From Nocardioides sp. CFH 31398 (GTDB lineage Bacteria; Actinomycetota; Actinomycetes; Propionibacteriales; Nocardioidaceae), in NCBI RefSeq assembly GCF_022436705.1, contig NZ_JAKUHT010000011.1, forward strand, positions 62,001-126,000: DNA of 64,000 nucleotides, in the 5' to 3' direction. Below the pieces are notes generated by a model that made no database searches, had not been told where the DNA came from, and saw only the letters and a list, made by a program, of their open reading frames with translations. Position numbers and translations under genes: made by a program. Below are positions 26,580 to 34,733 of the stretch, one piece after another. The first letter of the stretch is position 1; each line of letters opens with the position of its first letter.

Positions 26580-26960
26580 TCAGGCCGGCGTCTTGCGCTT
26601 CTTGCCCCGGTGCAGGTGGGCGGGGCCGATCTCGCCGCCGCGCAGCAGCTCGAGGCGCTCCTTGAGGATGTCCTCGAGCTCCTTCTCGCTGCGCCGCTCC
26701 AGGAGCATGTCCCAGTGCGTGCGCGCCGGCTTCTCCGGCTTCGCCTCGTGCTCGATGCCGGCCACGCTCTTGGCCTCGGCGCCGCAGCGCGGGCACTCCC
26801 AGACGCCGGGCACCTCGGCCTCGGTCGACATGGTGATCTCGAACTCGTGCCCGCGCGGGCAGGCGTATGCGATCTGCTGACGAGCCGCGAACTCGATGCC
26901 GCGCTCGTCCTCGAAGCTCTGGCCGCCCAGCCGGGCGCCACGCAGCGTCCTCTCGGCCAC
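26580..26960 (-). CDS. rbpA: RNA polymerase-binding protein RbpA
   Basis: Actinobacterial transcription factor (126 aa) that binds group 1/2 sigma factors and stabilises the open complex. N-terminal tail MAERTLRGARLGGQSFEDERG, a zinc-ribbon-like core with CPRGHEF and WECPRCGAEA, a basic linker and the C-terminal sigma-interacting helix THWDMLLERRSEKELEDILKERL. The first zinc position appears as YACPRGH, close to the typical arrangement. GTG start with a GGGAAGG site upstream. Convergent with fxsA with only five bases between stops. Confidence 0.95.
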   Translation of the reverse strand: MAERTLRGARLGGQSFEDERGIEFAARQQIAYACPRGHEFEITMSTEAEVPGVWECPRCGAEAKSVAGIEHEAKPEKPARTHWDMLLERRSEKELEDILKERLELLRGGEIGPAHLHRGKKRKTPA

Positions 26961-27093
26961 GGTGCCACCTTCCCTTCAGTTCCCCATGTGGTCGTCTCTC
27001 GACAGTACGGGGTGGTTCGACGCCGTGCCCCTCGGCGGATTGGTCCAGACCGGCGGACACGACACGCACTGCTGTACAGAGACTGGAACGACC

Positions 27094-27121
27094 GACCCCC
27101 GGGAATCATTCCCTCGGGGTC
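27094..27121 (-). terminator. Terminator of the MFS transporter gene
   Basis: Stem of gaccccgagggaat against attcccgggggtc (one bulge), directly after the MFS stop on the minus strand. The remaining 26961-27090 is the upstream region of rbpA; no further feature was identified there. Confidence 0.65.
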
Positions 27122-28462
27122 TCACGCTGCGCGCCTGGCCACCTCGCGGACCGGCAGGAGGAGGGCCAGGCCGGCGGCCAGGACCACGACGATGCCGAGG
27201 ATCCCCCAGTGCTGCGCGGCCTCCTGGCCCTCGCCGGTGACAGCGGCACCCACGGTGATGGCGGCGGCGAACATCGCGGGGGCCAGGAAGGACACCGCCC
27301 GTCCGGTGGTCGCGTAGAGACCGAAGACCTGGCCCTCGCGGCCCGCCGGCGTCATGCGGGCGAGGAAGGTCCGGGAGGCGGACTGGGCGGGACCGACGAA
27401 GACGCTCAGGGTCAGGCCCAGCGTCCAGAAGACCGCGGTGCCCGCGTCGTGGAGCAGGAAGATCCCGAGCCCCGCGGCGACCATCGCCACCAACGCGACG
27501 AGGATCACGCGCTTCGACCCGATCCGGTCGTCCAGCCGGCCGAAGCCGATCGTCGCGACGCCGGCGACGACGTTGGCCGCCACGCCCAGCAGGATGACGT
27601 CGCCGGGGGAGAAGCCGAAGGACCCGGCGGCGATGACGCCGGCGAAGGCGAAGACCCCGGCGAGGCCGTCGCGGAACACCGCGGAGGCGCCGAGGAAGAA
27701 GACCAGGTTGCGGTCGGAGCGCCACAGCTCGGCGACCGAGCGGAACAGCCGCCGGTAGGACTCGGCGACCCCCACCCGGGCGCCCGCCTCGGGGCCGCCC
27801 ACCGCGGCGGGGGCGTCCTCGTCGCGCAGCGTCAGGAGCACCGGCACGGCGAACACGAGGGTCCAGGCGGCGCAGACCAGCATCGTGACGCGCACGTCGA
27901 GCCCGTCGGCGTCGGTGACCCCGAACCACCCGACGTCCGGGGAGATCAGCCCGAGGTAGACCGTGAGCAGGAGCACGATGCCGCCGAGGTAGCCGAGGCC
28001 CCACCCGAGCCCCGAGACGCGGCCGATGGTCTCGGGCGTCGAGATGCGGGGCAACATCGCGTTGTAGTTGACCTGGGCGAGCTCGAAGAAGACGTTGCCG
28101 GCCGCGAGGGCGAGCAGTCCGAGCCACAGGTACGACTCGCCCGGTCGCACCCAGTACAGCGCGGCGGAGCACACCACGACGAGCAGCGTGTGGATGCCCA
28201 GCCAGCGGGTGCGGCGACCGCGGCCGTCCGAGCGCTGACCGCTCACGGGGGCGGTGAGGGCCACGACGACACCGGCGGCGGCCAGGGTCCAGCCGAGGCG
28301 GCTGTCGGCCTCGGGACCGAACGCGTCCGAGGTGAGGTAGACGCTGAAGACGAAGGTCGTGATCACCGCGTTGAAGGCCGCGCCGGCCCAGTCCCACAGT
28401 CCCCACGCCCACACCGGCCAGCCGTAGGTCCGGCCGGGGGACGCCACACCGGGGGCGCTCAT
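27122..28462 (-). CDS. UMF1-type MFS transporter
   Basis: 446-aa membrane protein with about twelve helices of the Atg22/UMF1 branch of the major facilitator superfamily. Markers are WDWAGAAFNAVITTFVFSVYLTS at the first helix, QRSDGRGRRTRWLG in the loop 2-3 position and FFELAQVNYNAMLPRIS. Its ATG overlaps the stop of the glycerophosphodiesterase gene (ATGA at 28459-28462), suggesting translational coupling and perhaps uptake or release of a product of that enzyme. Substrate unknown. Confidence 0.87.
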   Translation of the reverse strand: MSAPGVASPGRTYGWPVWAWGLWDWAGAAFNAVITTFVFSVYLTSDAFGPEADSRLGWTLAAAGVVVALTAPVSGQRSDGRGRRTRWLGIHTLLVVVCSAALYWVRPGESYLWLGLLALAAGNVFFELAQVNYNAMLPRISTPETIGRVSGLGWGLGYLGGIVLLLTVYLGLISPDVGWFGVTDADGLDVRVTMLVCAAWTLVFAVPVLLTLRDEDAPAAVGGPEAGARVGVAESYRRLFRSVAELWRSDRNLVFFLGASAVFRDGLAGVFAFAGVIAAGSFGFSPGDVILLGVAANVVAGVATIGFGRLDDRIGSKRVILVALVAMVAAGLGIFLLHDAGTAVFWTLGLTLSVFVGPAQSASRTFLARMTPAGREGQVFGLYATTGRAVSFLAPAMFAAAITVGAAVTGEGQEAAQHWGILGIVVVLAAGLALLLPVREVARRAA

Positions 28463-29208
28463 CGGTCCGGCCACTGGCCGAGGTCGCGCATCACGTCAGC
28501 GAGTATGTCGGTCCGGTCGGTCATGATCCCGTCGACACCCAGCGCGGCCAGCCGGCGCATCCCCGGCTCGTCGTCCACCACCCAGACGTGCACCTCCACG
28601 CCGGCCGCGTGGGCACGGCGGACCAGGCCCGGGGTGACGACCCGAAGCGGCCCGACCCGCTCGGGGACCTGCAGCGCCACCGGCCCGCCCCGGGTCACCA
28701 GGCGCGCCAGGCGTGCGCTGGGCAGCAGCCGGTACGCCGCCACCTCGGCCGCGTGGGCGGAGGTGGCGACCCGGCCGCCGCCGATTCGGCGGAAACGGCG
28801 CAGCCGCCGCGCCGAGAACGACCCGACGACCACCCGGTGCTCGTCGCCGCGGACGGCGAGGAGGCGGGCGAGCGGGGCGACGGCGCGGTCGTCCTTGAGA
28901 TCGACGTTGAGGACGGCGTCGGGCAGGGCCTCCAGCAGCTCGACCAGGGTGGGGACCTGCTCCCGGCCTCCCACCCGGGCCGCGCGCAGGTCGGCCAGCG
29001 TGGCGTCGCGGACCCTGCCGCGACCGTCGGTCACCCGGTCCAGGACGGTGTCGTGGAACGCGACGAGCACGCCGTCCGCCGTCAGGTGGACGTCGGTCTC
29101 CAGGTGGCGGAAACCCAGGTCGTGGGCGTGGCGGAACGCCCGCAGGGTGTTCTCGAGGCCCACCAGGTCGGGGTGCAGCGCCCCGCCCCGGTGGGCGAAC
29201 GCCTTCAC
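28459..29208 (-). CDS. Glycerophosphodiester phosphodiesterase family protein
   Basis: TIM-barrel enzyme of 249 aa that hydrolyses glycerophosphodiesters to glycerol phosphate and alcohol. The motif AHRGGALHPDLVGLENTLRAF gives the catalytic His-Arg and Glu-Asn; LETDVHLTADGVLVAFHDTVLDRVTDG gives the metal-binding Glu/Asp and second catalytic His. No signal peptide, so a cytoplasmic form. Copy 11 of the 20-bp palindrome lies within the gene, at the RRFRRIGGG stretch. Coupled to the downstream transporter. Confidence 0.9.
   Translation of the reverse strand: MKAFAHRGGALHPDLVGLENTLRAFRHAHDLGFRHLETDVHLTADGVLVAFHDTVLDRVTDGRGRVRDATLADLRAARVGGREQVPTLVELLEALPDAVLNVDLKDDRAVAPLARLLAVRGDEHRVVVGSFSARRLRRFRRIGGGRVATSAHAAEVAAYRLLPSARLARLVTRGGPVALQVPERVGPLRVVTPGLVRRAHAAGVEVHVWVVDDEPGMRRLAALGVDGIMTDRTDILADVMRDLGQWPDR
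28780..28799. repeat. 20-bp hyphenated palindrome, copy 11 (inside GDPD gene)
   Basis: Reads gccgattcggcggaaacggc. It is the only copy outside the first 13 kb of the window. Confidence 0.8.
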
Positions 29209-29245
29209 GGCGCCCGTCGTCCCGCGCCGCTCGCCGGCGTGGTAC

Positions 29246-30778
29246 TCAGATGTCGCGGAACGGCTCGATGTTGGCGCCGAGCTCGTTGAGGCGTGCCGCG
29301 AGGTCCTCGTAGCCGCGGTGGATGACGTAGGTCGAGCGGAGCACCGAGGTGCCCTTGCTCGCCAGCATCGCGAGCAGGATGACGACGGCCGGTCGCAGCG
29401 CCGGCGGGCAGACGATCTCGGTGCCCGACCAGTGCGTCGGGCCCTCGACGAGGACGCGGTGCGGGTCGAGCAGCTTCACCTGGCCGCCGAGCTTGGTCAG
29501 CTCGGTCAGGTAGATCGCGCGGTTCTCGTAGACCCAGTCGTGCAGCAGCGTCTGGCCCTGCGCCACCGCGGCGATGACCGCGAAGAAGGGCAGGTTGTCG
29601 ATGTTCAGGCCCGGGAACGGCATCGGGTGGATCTTGTCCAGCGGCGCCTGCAGCTCCGACGGCTCCGTCGTCAGGTCGACGAGTCGGGTGCGGCCGTTGA
29701 GCGCGACGTACTCGGGGGAGCGGGTGTAGTTGAAGCCCATCTCCTCGAGCAGCGCGAGCTCGATCTCGAGGAACTCGATCGGCACGCGCGTGATGGTGAT
29801 CGACGACTTGGTGACGATCGCGGCGGCGAGCAGCGACATGGCCTCGATGGGGTCCTCGGAGGGCGCGTAGTCGACGTCGACGTCGATGCGCTCGCGGCCG
29901 GTGACGCGCAGCGTGGTGCTGCCGACGCCCTCGACCTCCACGCCGAGCTTCTGCAGGAAGAAGCACAGGTCCTGGACCATGTAGTTCGAGGAGGCGTTGC
30001 GGATCACGGTGGTGCCCGGGTTCAGCGCCGCGGCCATGAGGGCGTTCTCGGTGACCGTGTCGCCGCGCTCGGTGAGCACGATCGGGCGCGCGGGCTCGAC
30101 GGCCTCGGACACGGTGGCGTGGTAGCTGCCCTCGGTCGCCTTGACCTCGAGGCCGAAGGGCCGCAGCGCCGACATGTGGGGCTCGACGGTCCGGGTGCCG
30201 AGGTTGCAGCCACCGGCGTACGGCAGGGCGAAGGTGTCGGCGCGGTGCAGCAGCGGGCCGAGGAACATGATGACCGAGCGGGTGCGGCGCGCCGCGGCCT
30301 CGTCGATGTGGTCGAGGTCCAGCTCGGCGGGCGGCACGATCTCGAGGTCGTTGTCCTCGTTCAGCCACCGCGTGCGGACGCCGAGGCTCTCGAGCACCTC
30401 GAGCAGACGGTTGACCTCCTCGATGCGCGCGACCTTGCGCAGCACCGTGCGGCCGCGGTTCAGCAGGCTCGCGCAGAGCAGGGCGACGCCGGCGTTCTTG
30501 GAGGTCTTGACCGAGATGCTGCCGGACAGCGTCGTCGGGCCGGTGACGCGCAGGTGGGTCGGGCCGGCGCCGAGGGCCACGATCTCGGAGTCTAGCGCCT
30601 CACCGATGCGGGCGAGCATCTCGAGCGAGAGGTTCTGGTGGCCCCGCTCGATGCGGTTGATCGCCGGCTGGCTCGTCGAGAGCAGCTCGGCGAGCTGGTG
30701 CTGGGTGAGCCCGCGGTGCTTGCGCGCGTCGCGGATCAGCCAGCCGATGCGCGACTTGTAGTCCTCGGTCTGCGTCAT
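29246..30778 (-). CDS. MurA-like enolpyruvyl transferase with N-terminal HTH
   Basis: 510 aa. An XRE-type helix-turn-helix (residues 8-62: IRDARKHRGLTQHQLAELLS, then TSQPAINRIERGHQNLS) is fused to a full UDP-GlcNAc 1-carboxyvinyltransferase domain. Catalytic-site residues are kept: Lys94-Asn95 in KTSKNAG and Cys191 in GGCNLGTRTVEPH, matching Lys22, Asn23 and Cys115 of E. coli MurA. This fused form is known in actinobacteria beside a normal MurA, so it may be a second enzyme or a regulator sensing UDP-GlcNAc. ATG 30778 follows GGTGG; ATG 30790 is an alternative. Confidence 0.88.
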   Translation of the reverse strand: MTQTEDYKSRIGWLIRDARKHRGLTQHQLAELLSTSQPAINRIERGHQNLSLEMLARIGEALDSEIVALGAGPTHLRVTGPTTLSGSISVKTSKNAGVALLCASLLNRGRTVLRKVARIEEVNRLLEVLESLGVRTRWLNEDNDLEIVPPAELDLDHIDEAAARRTRSVIMFLGPLLHRADTFALPYAGGCNLGTRTVEPHMSALRPFGLEVKATEGSYHATVSEAVEPARPIVLTERGDTVTENALMAAALNPGTTVIRNASSNYMVQDLCFFLQKLGVEVEGVGSTTLRVTGRERIDVDVDYAPSEDPIEAMSLLAAAIVTKSSITITRVPIEFLEIELALLEEMGFNYTRSPEYVALNGRTRLVDLTTEPSELQAPLDKIHPMPFPGLNIDNLPFFAVIAAVAQGQTLLHDWVYENRAIYLTELTKLGGQVKLLDPHRVLVEGPTHWSGTEIVCPPALRPAVVILLAMLASKGTSVLRSTYVIHRGYEDLAARLNELGANIEPFRDI

Positions 30779-30788
30779 GGTCACCACC

Positions 30789-30810
30789 ATATATCAGATA
30801 TGAGATAAGA
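30789..30810 (-). promoter_or_regulatory. AT-rich promoter/operator of the HTH-MurA gene
   Basis: The stretch atatatcagatatgagata is strikingly AT-rich for this genome. It contains the palindrome tatc-a-gata (30792-30800) and a further gata three bases on. Read on the minus strand it offers TATCTC/TATATG -10-like hexamers directly before the start. A likely autoregulatory site for the HTH domain; inference. Confidence 0.5.
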
Positions 30811-30851
30811 CTGGGTTGGGCTGCGGCGCGTCCTCGAGTCGGGCGTGGTGC

Positions 30852-30857
30852 CATAGT
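30852..30857 (+). promoter_or_regulatory. Leaderless -10 element of the PhoD gene
   Basis: CATAGT ends six bases before ATG 30864 and selects this start. Confidence 0.45.
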
Positions 30858-30863
30858 CGTGGC

Positions 30864-32693
30864 ATGGACCACAGGGTCGGAGACGGTGACGGCCCTAGCG
30901 GGCAGGACGCCTCGGCGCAGCCGACGAACGACGGTACGGGACTCGTCCTCGGGCCGCTCATGCGGTACGTCGACGAGGACTCCGCCACCATCTGGGTCGA
31001 GACCGCCGCGGCGGGGGAGGTCGTCGTCCGTGCCGGCGGGGTCACCGCCACCGCGCGCACCTTCGGCGTCCACGGCCACCACTACGCGCTGGTCGAGGTC
31101 ACGGGTCTCGAGCGCGGCAGCCGGGTCGAGTACACGGTCGAGATCGACGGCGTCGTCGTGTGGCCCGAGCCGGCCTCACCCTTCCCGGCCCCGGTCATCG
31201 CGACTCTCGAGGCCGACAAGCCGTTGCGGCTGGCCTACGGCTCGTGCCGCACCAGCGTCGGGCACGACAAGGCCGGGAACGACCTGCACGGCGTCGACGC
31301 GCTGCGCAGCTACGCGCTCCGCATGGCCGGCATCACCGGCGGCGACATGCGCTGGCCCGACCTCGTGGTGTTCCTGGGCGACCAGGTGTACGCCGACGAG
31401 ACGACCGAGGCGATGCACGAGTTCATCTCCTCGCGCCGCTCCATCGACGAGGCACCGTGGACGGAGCTGGCCGACTACGAGGAGTACGCCCACCTGTACT
31501 ACCTGGCGTGGAGCGACCCGGCGAACCGGTGGCTGCTCTCGACCCTGCCCAGCGCCATGATCTTCGACGACCACGACATCCGCGACGACTGGAACACCTC
31601 GTGGGACTGGCGCCGCGCGATGGAGGCCACCTCGTGGTGGCAGGGCCGCATCGTGGGCGGCCTCGCGTCGTACTGGGTCTACCAGCACCTGGGCAACCTG
31701 TCGGCGGCGGAGCGGGCGCTCGACCCGCTGTGGCGCCGCATCAGCGCACACGCGGCGTACGCCGAGCCCGGTGACGAGATCGACCTGTCGGCGGAGATCG
31801 ACGCGTTCGCGGACCGGGCCAACACCGAGCCGACGTCGTACCGGTGGAGCTACGTGCGGGACTTCGGCACGCAGGCCCGCCTCGTGGTGGTCGACACCCG
31901 GGCCGGGCGCGTGCTGGAGCCGTCGCACCGCGCGATGCTCGACGAGGACGAGCTGAGCTGGCTCTCGGACCAGCTGCGCGGCGACGTGCAGCACCTGCTG
32001 ATCGGGACGTCCCTGCCGTTCCTCCTCGCCCCCGGTCTGCACTACGTGGAGGCCTTCGGCGAGGCGCTCGCGGGCGGCGCCTGGGGCCGCAGGCCCGCCG
32101 AGGTGGGGGAGACGATCCGGCAGGGCGTCGACCTCGAGCACTGGGCGGCGTTCCAGGCCTCGTTCCGCGCCGTGGTCGACATGGTCCTCGAGGTCGCCAC
32201 CGGGCGCCGGGGCGAGGCGCCCCGCACCGTGACCTTCCTGTCCGGCGACGTCCACCACAGCTTCGTGTCGGAGGCGCGCCTGCGCGACCCCGACGCGCCG
32301 CCGCTGCGGAGCCGCATCCTGCAGGCGGTCTGCTCGCCCATCCGCAACCCGCTGCCGCGCCGGATGCGGTTCGCCACGGCGGTGCTCTCCTACGGCGTGG
32401 CGGGCCCGATCGGGCACGTCGTCGCCCGGTCAGCCAAGGTGCCCGACGCGCCGCTGCAGTGGTCGCTGCTGAAGGGCCCCTGGTTCGACAACAACCTCGC
32501 GAGCCTCGAGGTGACCGACAAGGGCCTGCGCATGTGGTGGGCCCGCGGCACCGTCGTCGGCGGCGAGCACGAGGCGCCCGTGCTCGAGACCGTCTCCGAG
32601 CTTGACCTCGACGCCGACGACGTCCCCACCATCCGCACCCGCCACCGCATCGCCCCACGCTTCCGCTCCCGCCTCGCGGGCCTGCGCTCGTAG
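30864..32693 (+). CDS. PhoD-type alkaline phosphatase / phosphodiesterase
   Basis: 609-aa metallophosphatase of the PhoD-like superfamily. An N-terminal Ig/fibronectin-like part (residues 15-105, LVLGPLMRYVDEDSATIWVE) precedes the catalytic domain with YGSCRTS, VVFLGDQVYADE, MIFDDHDIRDDW and FLSGDVHHSF, which supply metal-binding Asp, Asn/Cys-region and His residues. Unlike classical secreted PhoD it has no Tat or Sec signal peptide, so it seems cytoplasmic. Substrate unknown; family members act on phosphodiesters. Confidence 0.88.
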   Translation: MDHRVGDGDGPSGQDASAQPTNDGTGLVLGPLMRYVDEDSATIWVETAAAGEVVVRAGGVTATARTFGVHGHHYALVEVTGLERGSRVEYTVEIDGVVVWPEPASPFPAPVIATLEADKPLRLAYGSCRTSVGHDKAGNDLHGVDALRSYALRMAGITGGDMRWPDLVVFLGDQVYADETTEAMHEFISSRRSIDEAPWTELADYEEYAHLYYLAWSDPANRWLLSTLPSAMIFDDHDIRDDWNTSWDWRRAMEATSWWQGRIVGGLASYWVYQHLGNLSAAERALDPLWRRISAHAAYAEPGDEIDLSAEIDAFADRANTEPTSYRWSYVRDFGTQARLVVVDTRAGRVLEPSHRAMLDEDELSWLSDQLRGDVQHLLIGTSLPFLLAPGLHYVEAFGEALAGGAWGRRPAEVGETIRQGVDLEHWAAFQASFRAVVDMVLEVATGRRGEAPRTVTFLSGDVHHSFVSEARLRDPDAPPLRSRILQAVCSPIRNPLPRRMRFATAVLSYGVAGPIGHVVARSAKVPDAPLQWSLLKGPWFDNNLASLEVTDKGLRMWWARGTVVGGEHEAPVLETVSELDLDADDVPTIRTRHRIAPRFRSRLAGLRS

Positions 32694-32707
32694 CGCGTCG
32701 TCCCGAA

Positions 32708-32768
32708 TGTCCCGGGTGTCCCGGGTGTCTCGGGTGTCGGGCGTCTCGGGCGTCTCGGGCGTCTCGGG
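32708..32768. repeat. Tandem 9-bp repeat (about seven units)
   Basis: Units of tgtcccggg drifting to tgtctcggg and cgtctcggg, one shortened to seven bases. Located just after the PhoD gene. Its drift along the array suggests slippage with point changes; likely variable in number between strains. Confidence 0.85.
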
Positions 32769-32854
32769 TTTCACCAGCCGGCTGACGATGTGCCGACCTG
32801 GCTGGCGATGTTTCGGGGGCCAAGTCGGGGTTTCACCAGCCGGCTGGTGAAACC
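32766..32854. repeat. Perfect 26-bp palindrome and a half copy
   Basis: At 32829-32854 a fully symmetric 26-bp palindrome: half-site ggtttcaccagcc followed by ggctggtgaaacc. A second copy of the first half plus centre (ggtttcaccagccggctg) stands at 32767-32784, and cctggctgg lies between them. The arrangement looks like a repeat family or a protein binding site cluster between the PhoD and DUF3072 genes. Confidence 0.85.
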
Positions 32855-32923
32855 TGAGCCAGCCGAGGCCCGTGAGACCGCGGGAGCCGCGGGTGGACGG
32901 CGGGCGATGTCAGGGGCGGGTGC

Positions 32924-32929
32924 TACGGT
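32924..32929 (+). promoter_or_regulatory. Leaderless -10 element of the DUF3072 gene
   Basis: TACGGT ends six bases before ATG 32936. Confidence 0.55.
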
Positions 32930-32935
32930 CGGGAC

Positions 32936-33244
32936 ATGACCGATTCGAACACAGATTCGACCGCGAGCGACACCGGTACCCAGGACGGCGCCGCCGACAA
33001 CGACACCGCCATCGGCGAGAGCGGCGGGATGCTCGGGGCCACGGGCACCGACGCCGCCAACACGACCGAGAAGGACCCGTCGGAGTGGGTGACCGGTGAC
33101 GAGCCGGCGACCGGGGCGCAGAAGAGCTACCTCGACACCCTGGCGCGCGAGGCGGGGGAGACCCTGTCGGCCGACCTCACCAAGGCGGAGGCCTCCGAGC
33201 ACATCGAGCGCCTGCAGGCCGCGTCGGGGCGTGGGCAGGGCTGA
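32936..33244 (+). CDS. DUF3072 domain protein
   Basis: 102 aa. The first 45 residues are Asp/Thr/Ser/Gly-rich and probably disordered. The C-terminal half is the DUF3072 domain: WVTGDEPATGAQKSYLDTLAREAGE followed by LTKAEASEHIERLQ. This domain resembles the short DNA- or protein-binding segments seen in many actinobacteria, of unknown function. Starts behind a TACGGT element and overlaps the start of the HAD gene by 14 bases. Confidence 0.85.
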   Translation: MTDSNTDSTASDTGTQDGAADNDTAIGESGGMLGATGTDAANTTEKDPSEWVTGDEPATGAQKSYLDTLAREAGETLSADLTKAEASEHIERLQAASGRGQG

Positions 33245-34001
33245 GCGTCCGGTCCGGGCCGTCCTCCTCGACCTCGACGACACGCTCGTCGACCACGCGG
33301 GGGCGGCCCGGGCGGCGGTGCTCGCCTTCGTGCGGCACCACGGGCGCGACGGCGACCCGGAGCAGCACGTCGAGCGCTGGCGTGCGCTCACGGACGAGTG
33401 GTACCCGCGCTACCAGCGCCGCGAGGTCACCCTCGACGAGCACCGCCGGGCGCGGGTCCGCGCCTTCCTCGATGCTTCGGGCCTGACGGACGCGGAGGCG
33501 GACGACCGGTTCGCCGACTACCAGCGGAGCTACCGGAGCCAGTGGCGCGCCTTCGACGACGCCGCACCGCTCCTGCGGCGCCTCCGGGACGCCGGCCTGC
33601 CGACCGGCGTTCTCACCAACGGCGAGCAGGGCATCCAGACTGAGAAGCTGCGTCGCACCGGGCTGCTCGACCTGGTGGACGTCGTCGCCGCCTCCTCCGG
33701 GCTCCCGGCGGCCAAGCCGGACCCGCGGGCCTTCGGGGCCACGGCCGCACTGCTCGGCGTCGCGGTCGAGGACGCGCTGATGGTGGGCGACTCCTGGGAG
33801 AACGACGTCCGCGGTGCGCTGGAGGCCGGCGCAGCGGCGGTCCTGCTGGACCGCCGCGCCGCTCGGACCGGCACGGTGCGCGACGGCGTCGACGTGGTGC
33901 GCAGCCTGGACGACGTCGCCGCGGGCACTCAGCCCAGGACGCCGGCCCCCTCGAGGATCAGCAGGACGCCGAACAGCGCGAACAGCGCCGCGGCCCCGTA
34001 G
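33231..34001 (+). CDS. HAD-family hydrolase
   Basis: 256-aa haloacid dehalogenase-like phosphatase. Motif I LLDLDDTLVD, cap helices in residues 25-110, motif II VLTNGEQ, motif III Lys in AAKPDPRAF and motif IV VGDSWENDVRGA. Starts at GTG 33231 inside the end of the DUF3072 gene. The last 24 residues are read antisense to the end of the convergent GDT1 gene, a 73-base overlap, and look non-conserved; the ancestral stop was probably earlier. Substrate unknown. Confidence 0.87.
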   Translation: MGRAERPVRAVLLDLDDTLVDHAGAARAAVLAFVRHHGRDGDPEQHVERWRALTDEWYPRYQRREVTLDEHRRARVRAFLDASGLTDAEADDRFADYQRSYRSQWRAFDDAAPLLRRLRDAGLPTGVLTNGEQGIQTEKLRRTGLLDLVDVVAASSGLPAAKPDPRAFGATAALLGVAVEDALMVGDSWENDVRGALEAGAAAVLLDRRAARTGTVRDGVDVVRSLDDVAAGTQPRTPAPSRISRTPNSANSAAAP

Positions 34002-34522
34002 GTGATGACCTTCTCGGGCAGGTGACGACCCAGCATCGCGCCGACCACGATGGCGAGGGCGTCGGCGGCGACCATGCCGATGGTCGAGCCGATCCAGGTG
34101 CCGACCCAGTCCTCGCGGACGGCCAGCACGATGGTGGCGAGCATGGTCTTGTCGCCCAGCTCGGCGAGGAAGAACGCGATGCCGACCGCCATGACCGCGG
34201 TCCGCGTGGCCTGCGCGGCCTTGCTGCGCTCCTCCTCGGTGAGCTCGTCGCCGCGCAGCGTCCACGCGGCGAAGCCGAGGAACGCGACGCCGGCGACGAT
34301 GGCGATCGGGCCCTGGTAGTCCGCGAAGGCCGTGCCCATGGCGTAGCCGATGCCGACGGAGGCGAGGTGGACGAACGCGGTGGCCACGGTGATGCCGATC
34401 AGCACGTCGCGGGCGCGGTAGCGCGTCGCGAACGTCATGGCCATCAGCTGGCTCTTGTCGCCCAGCTCGGCGACGAAGATGACGCCCGTCGACAGCAGGA
34501 GGGCGGAGAGGAACTCGGACAC
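33929..34522 (-). CDS. TMEM165/GDT1 family Mn(2+) exporter
   Basis: 197-aa membrane protein with six helices and two copies of the family signature: VAELGDKSQLMAM near the N-terminus and LAELGDKTMLATI in the second half. The acidic Glu-Leu-Gly-Asp motifs bind the transported cation; family members export Mn2+ (and Ca2+). GTG 34522 was chosen because AGGAAAG lies eight bases upstream; an in-frame extension would run into the riboswitch. The riboswitch upstream strongly supports control by manganese. Confidence 0.92.
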   Translation of the reverse strand: MSEFLSALLLSTGVIFVAELGDKSQLMAMTFATRYRARDVLIGITVATAFVHLASVGIGYAMGTAFADYQGPIAIVAGVAFLGFAAWTLRGDELTEEERSKAAQATRTAVMAVGIAFFLAELGDKTMLATIVLAVREDWVGTWIGSTIGMVAADALAIVVGAMLGRHLPEKVITYGAAALFALFGVLLILEGAGVLG

Positions 34523-34604
34523 GAGGGCTTCTTTCCTGCGCCCGGTCGAGAACCGGCCCGGGCGGACGCTCTCGACCAGGCGCGTCTCGGGGACGCTCAA
34601 CTGG

Positions 34605-34707
34605 TCGAAAGTCTCGTCCGCCACCGCGAGGTGGCCTGCCGCGCCGGGTCCCGTCCGAGGACGGGGCCAGTGTGTCGACGTGGCCGTTGGGGACTACTCC
34701 CTTTCGA
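34605..34707 (-). ncRNA. yybP-ykoY manganese riboswitch
   Basis: Minus-strand leader of the GDT1 gene. The closing stem P1 is TCGAAAG (34707-34701) with CTTTCGA (34611-34605), perfect over seven pairs. Inside are the family's conserved stretches: AAGGGAGTAG directly after P1, a stem around CCCGTCC/GGACGGG, a GGCGCGGCAGGCC-like segment and GACGAGAC just before the 3' arm. The class binds Mn2+ in the L1/L3 junction and switches on export genes. About 82 bases separate it from the GTG start, enough for an expression platform. Confidence 0.9.
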
Positions 34708-34733
34708 TTCGGAACTGTAGCGGACGCCGAGGC

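Noticed and set aside
26867..30595. Very long open frame (over 1200 codons) on the plus strand
   Set aside because: It is antisense to rbpA, the MFS, GDPD and MurA genes; the translation is low-complexity Arg/Asp/Gly/Val-rich and lacks any fold. An effect of high GC content.
32430..32774. Minus-strand open frame whose start encodes repeated PET/DTR units
   Set aside because: The repeats are simply the translation of the 9-bp tandem array; the rest is antisense to the PhoD gene.
34523..34624. In-frame N-terminal extension of the GDT1 protein
   Set aside because: It would start inside the manganese riboswitch and has no family similarity; GTG 34522 has a proper ribosome binding site.
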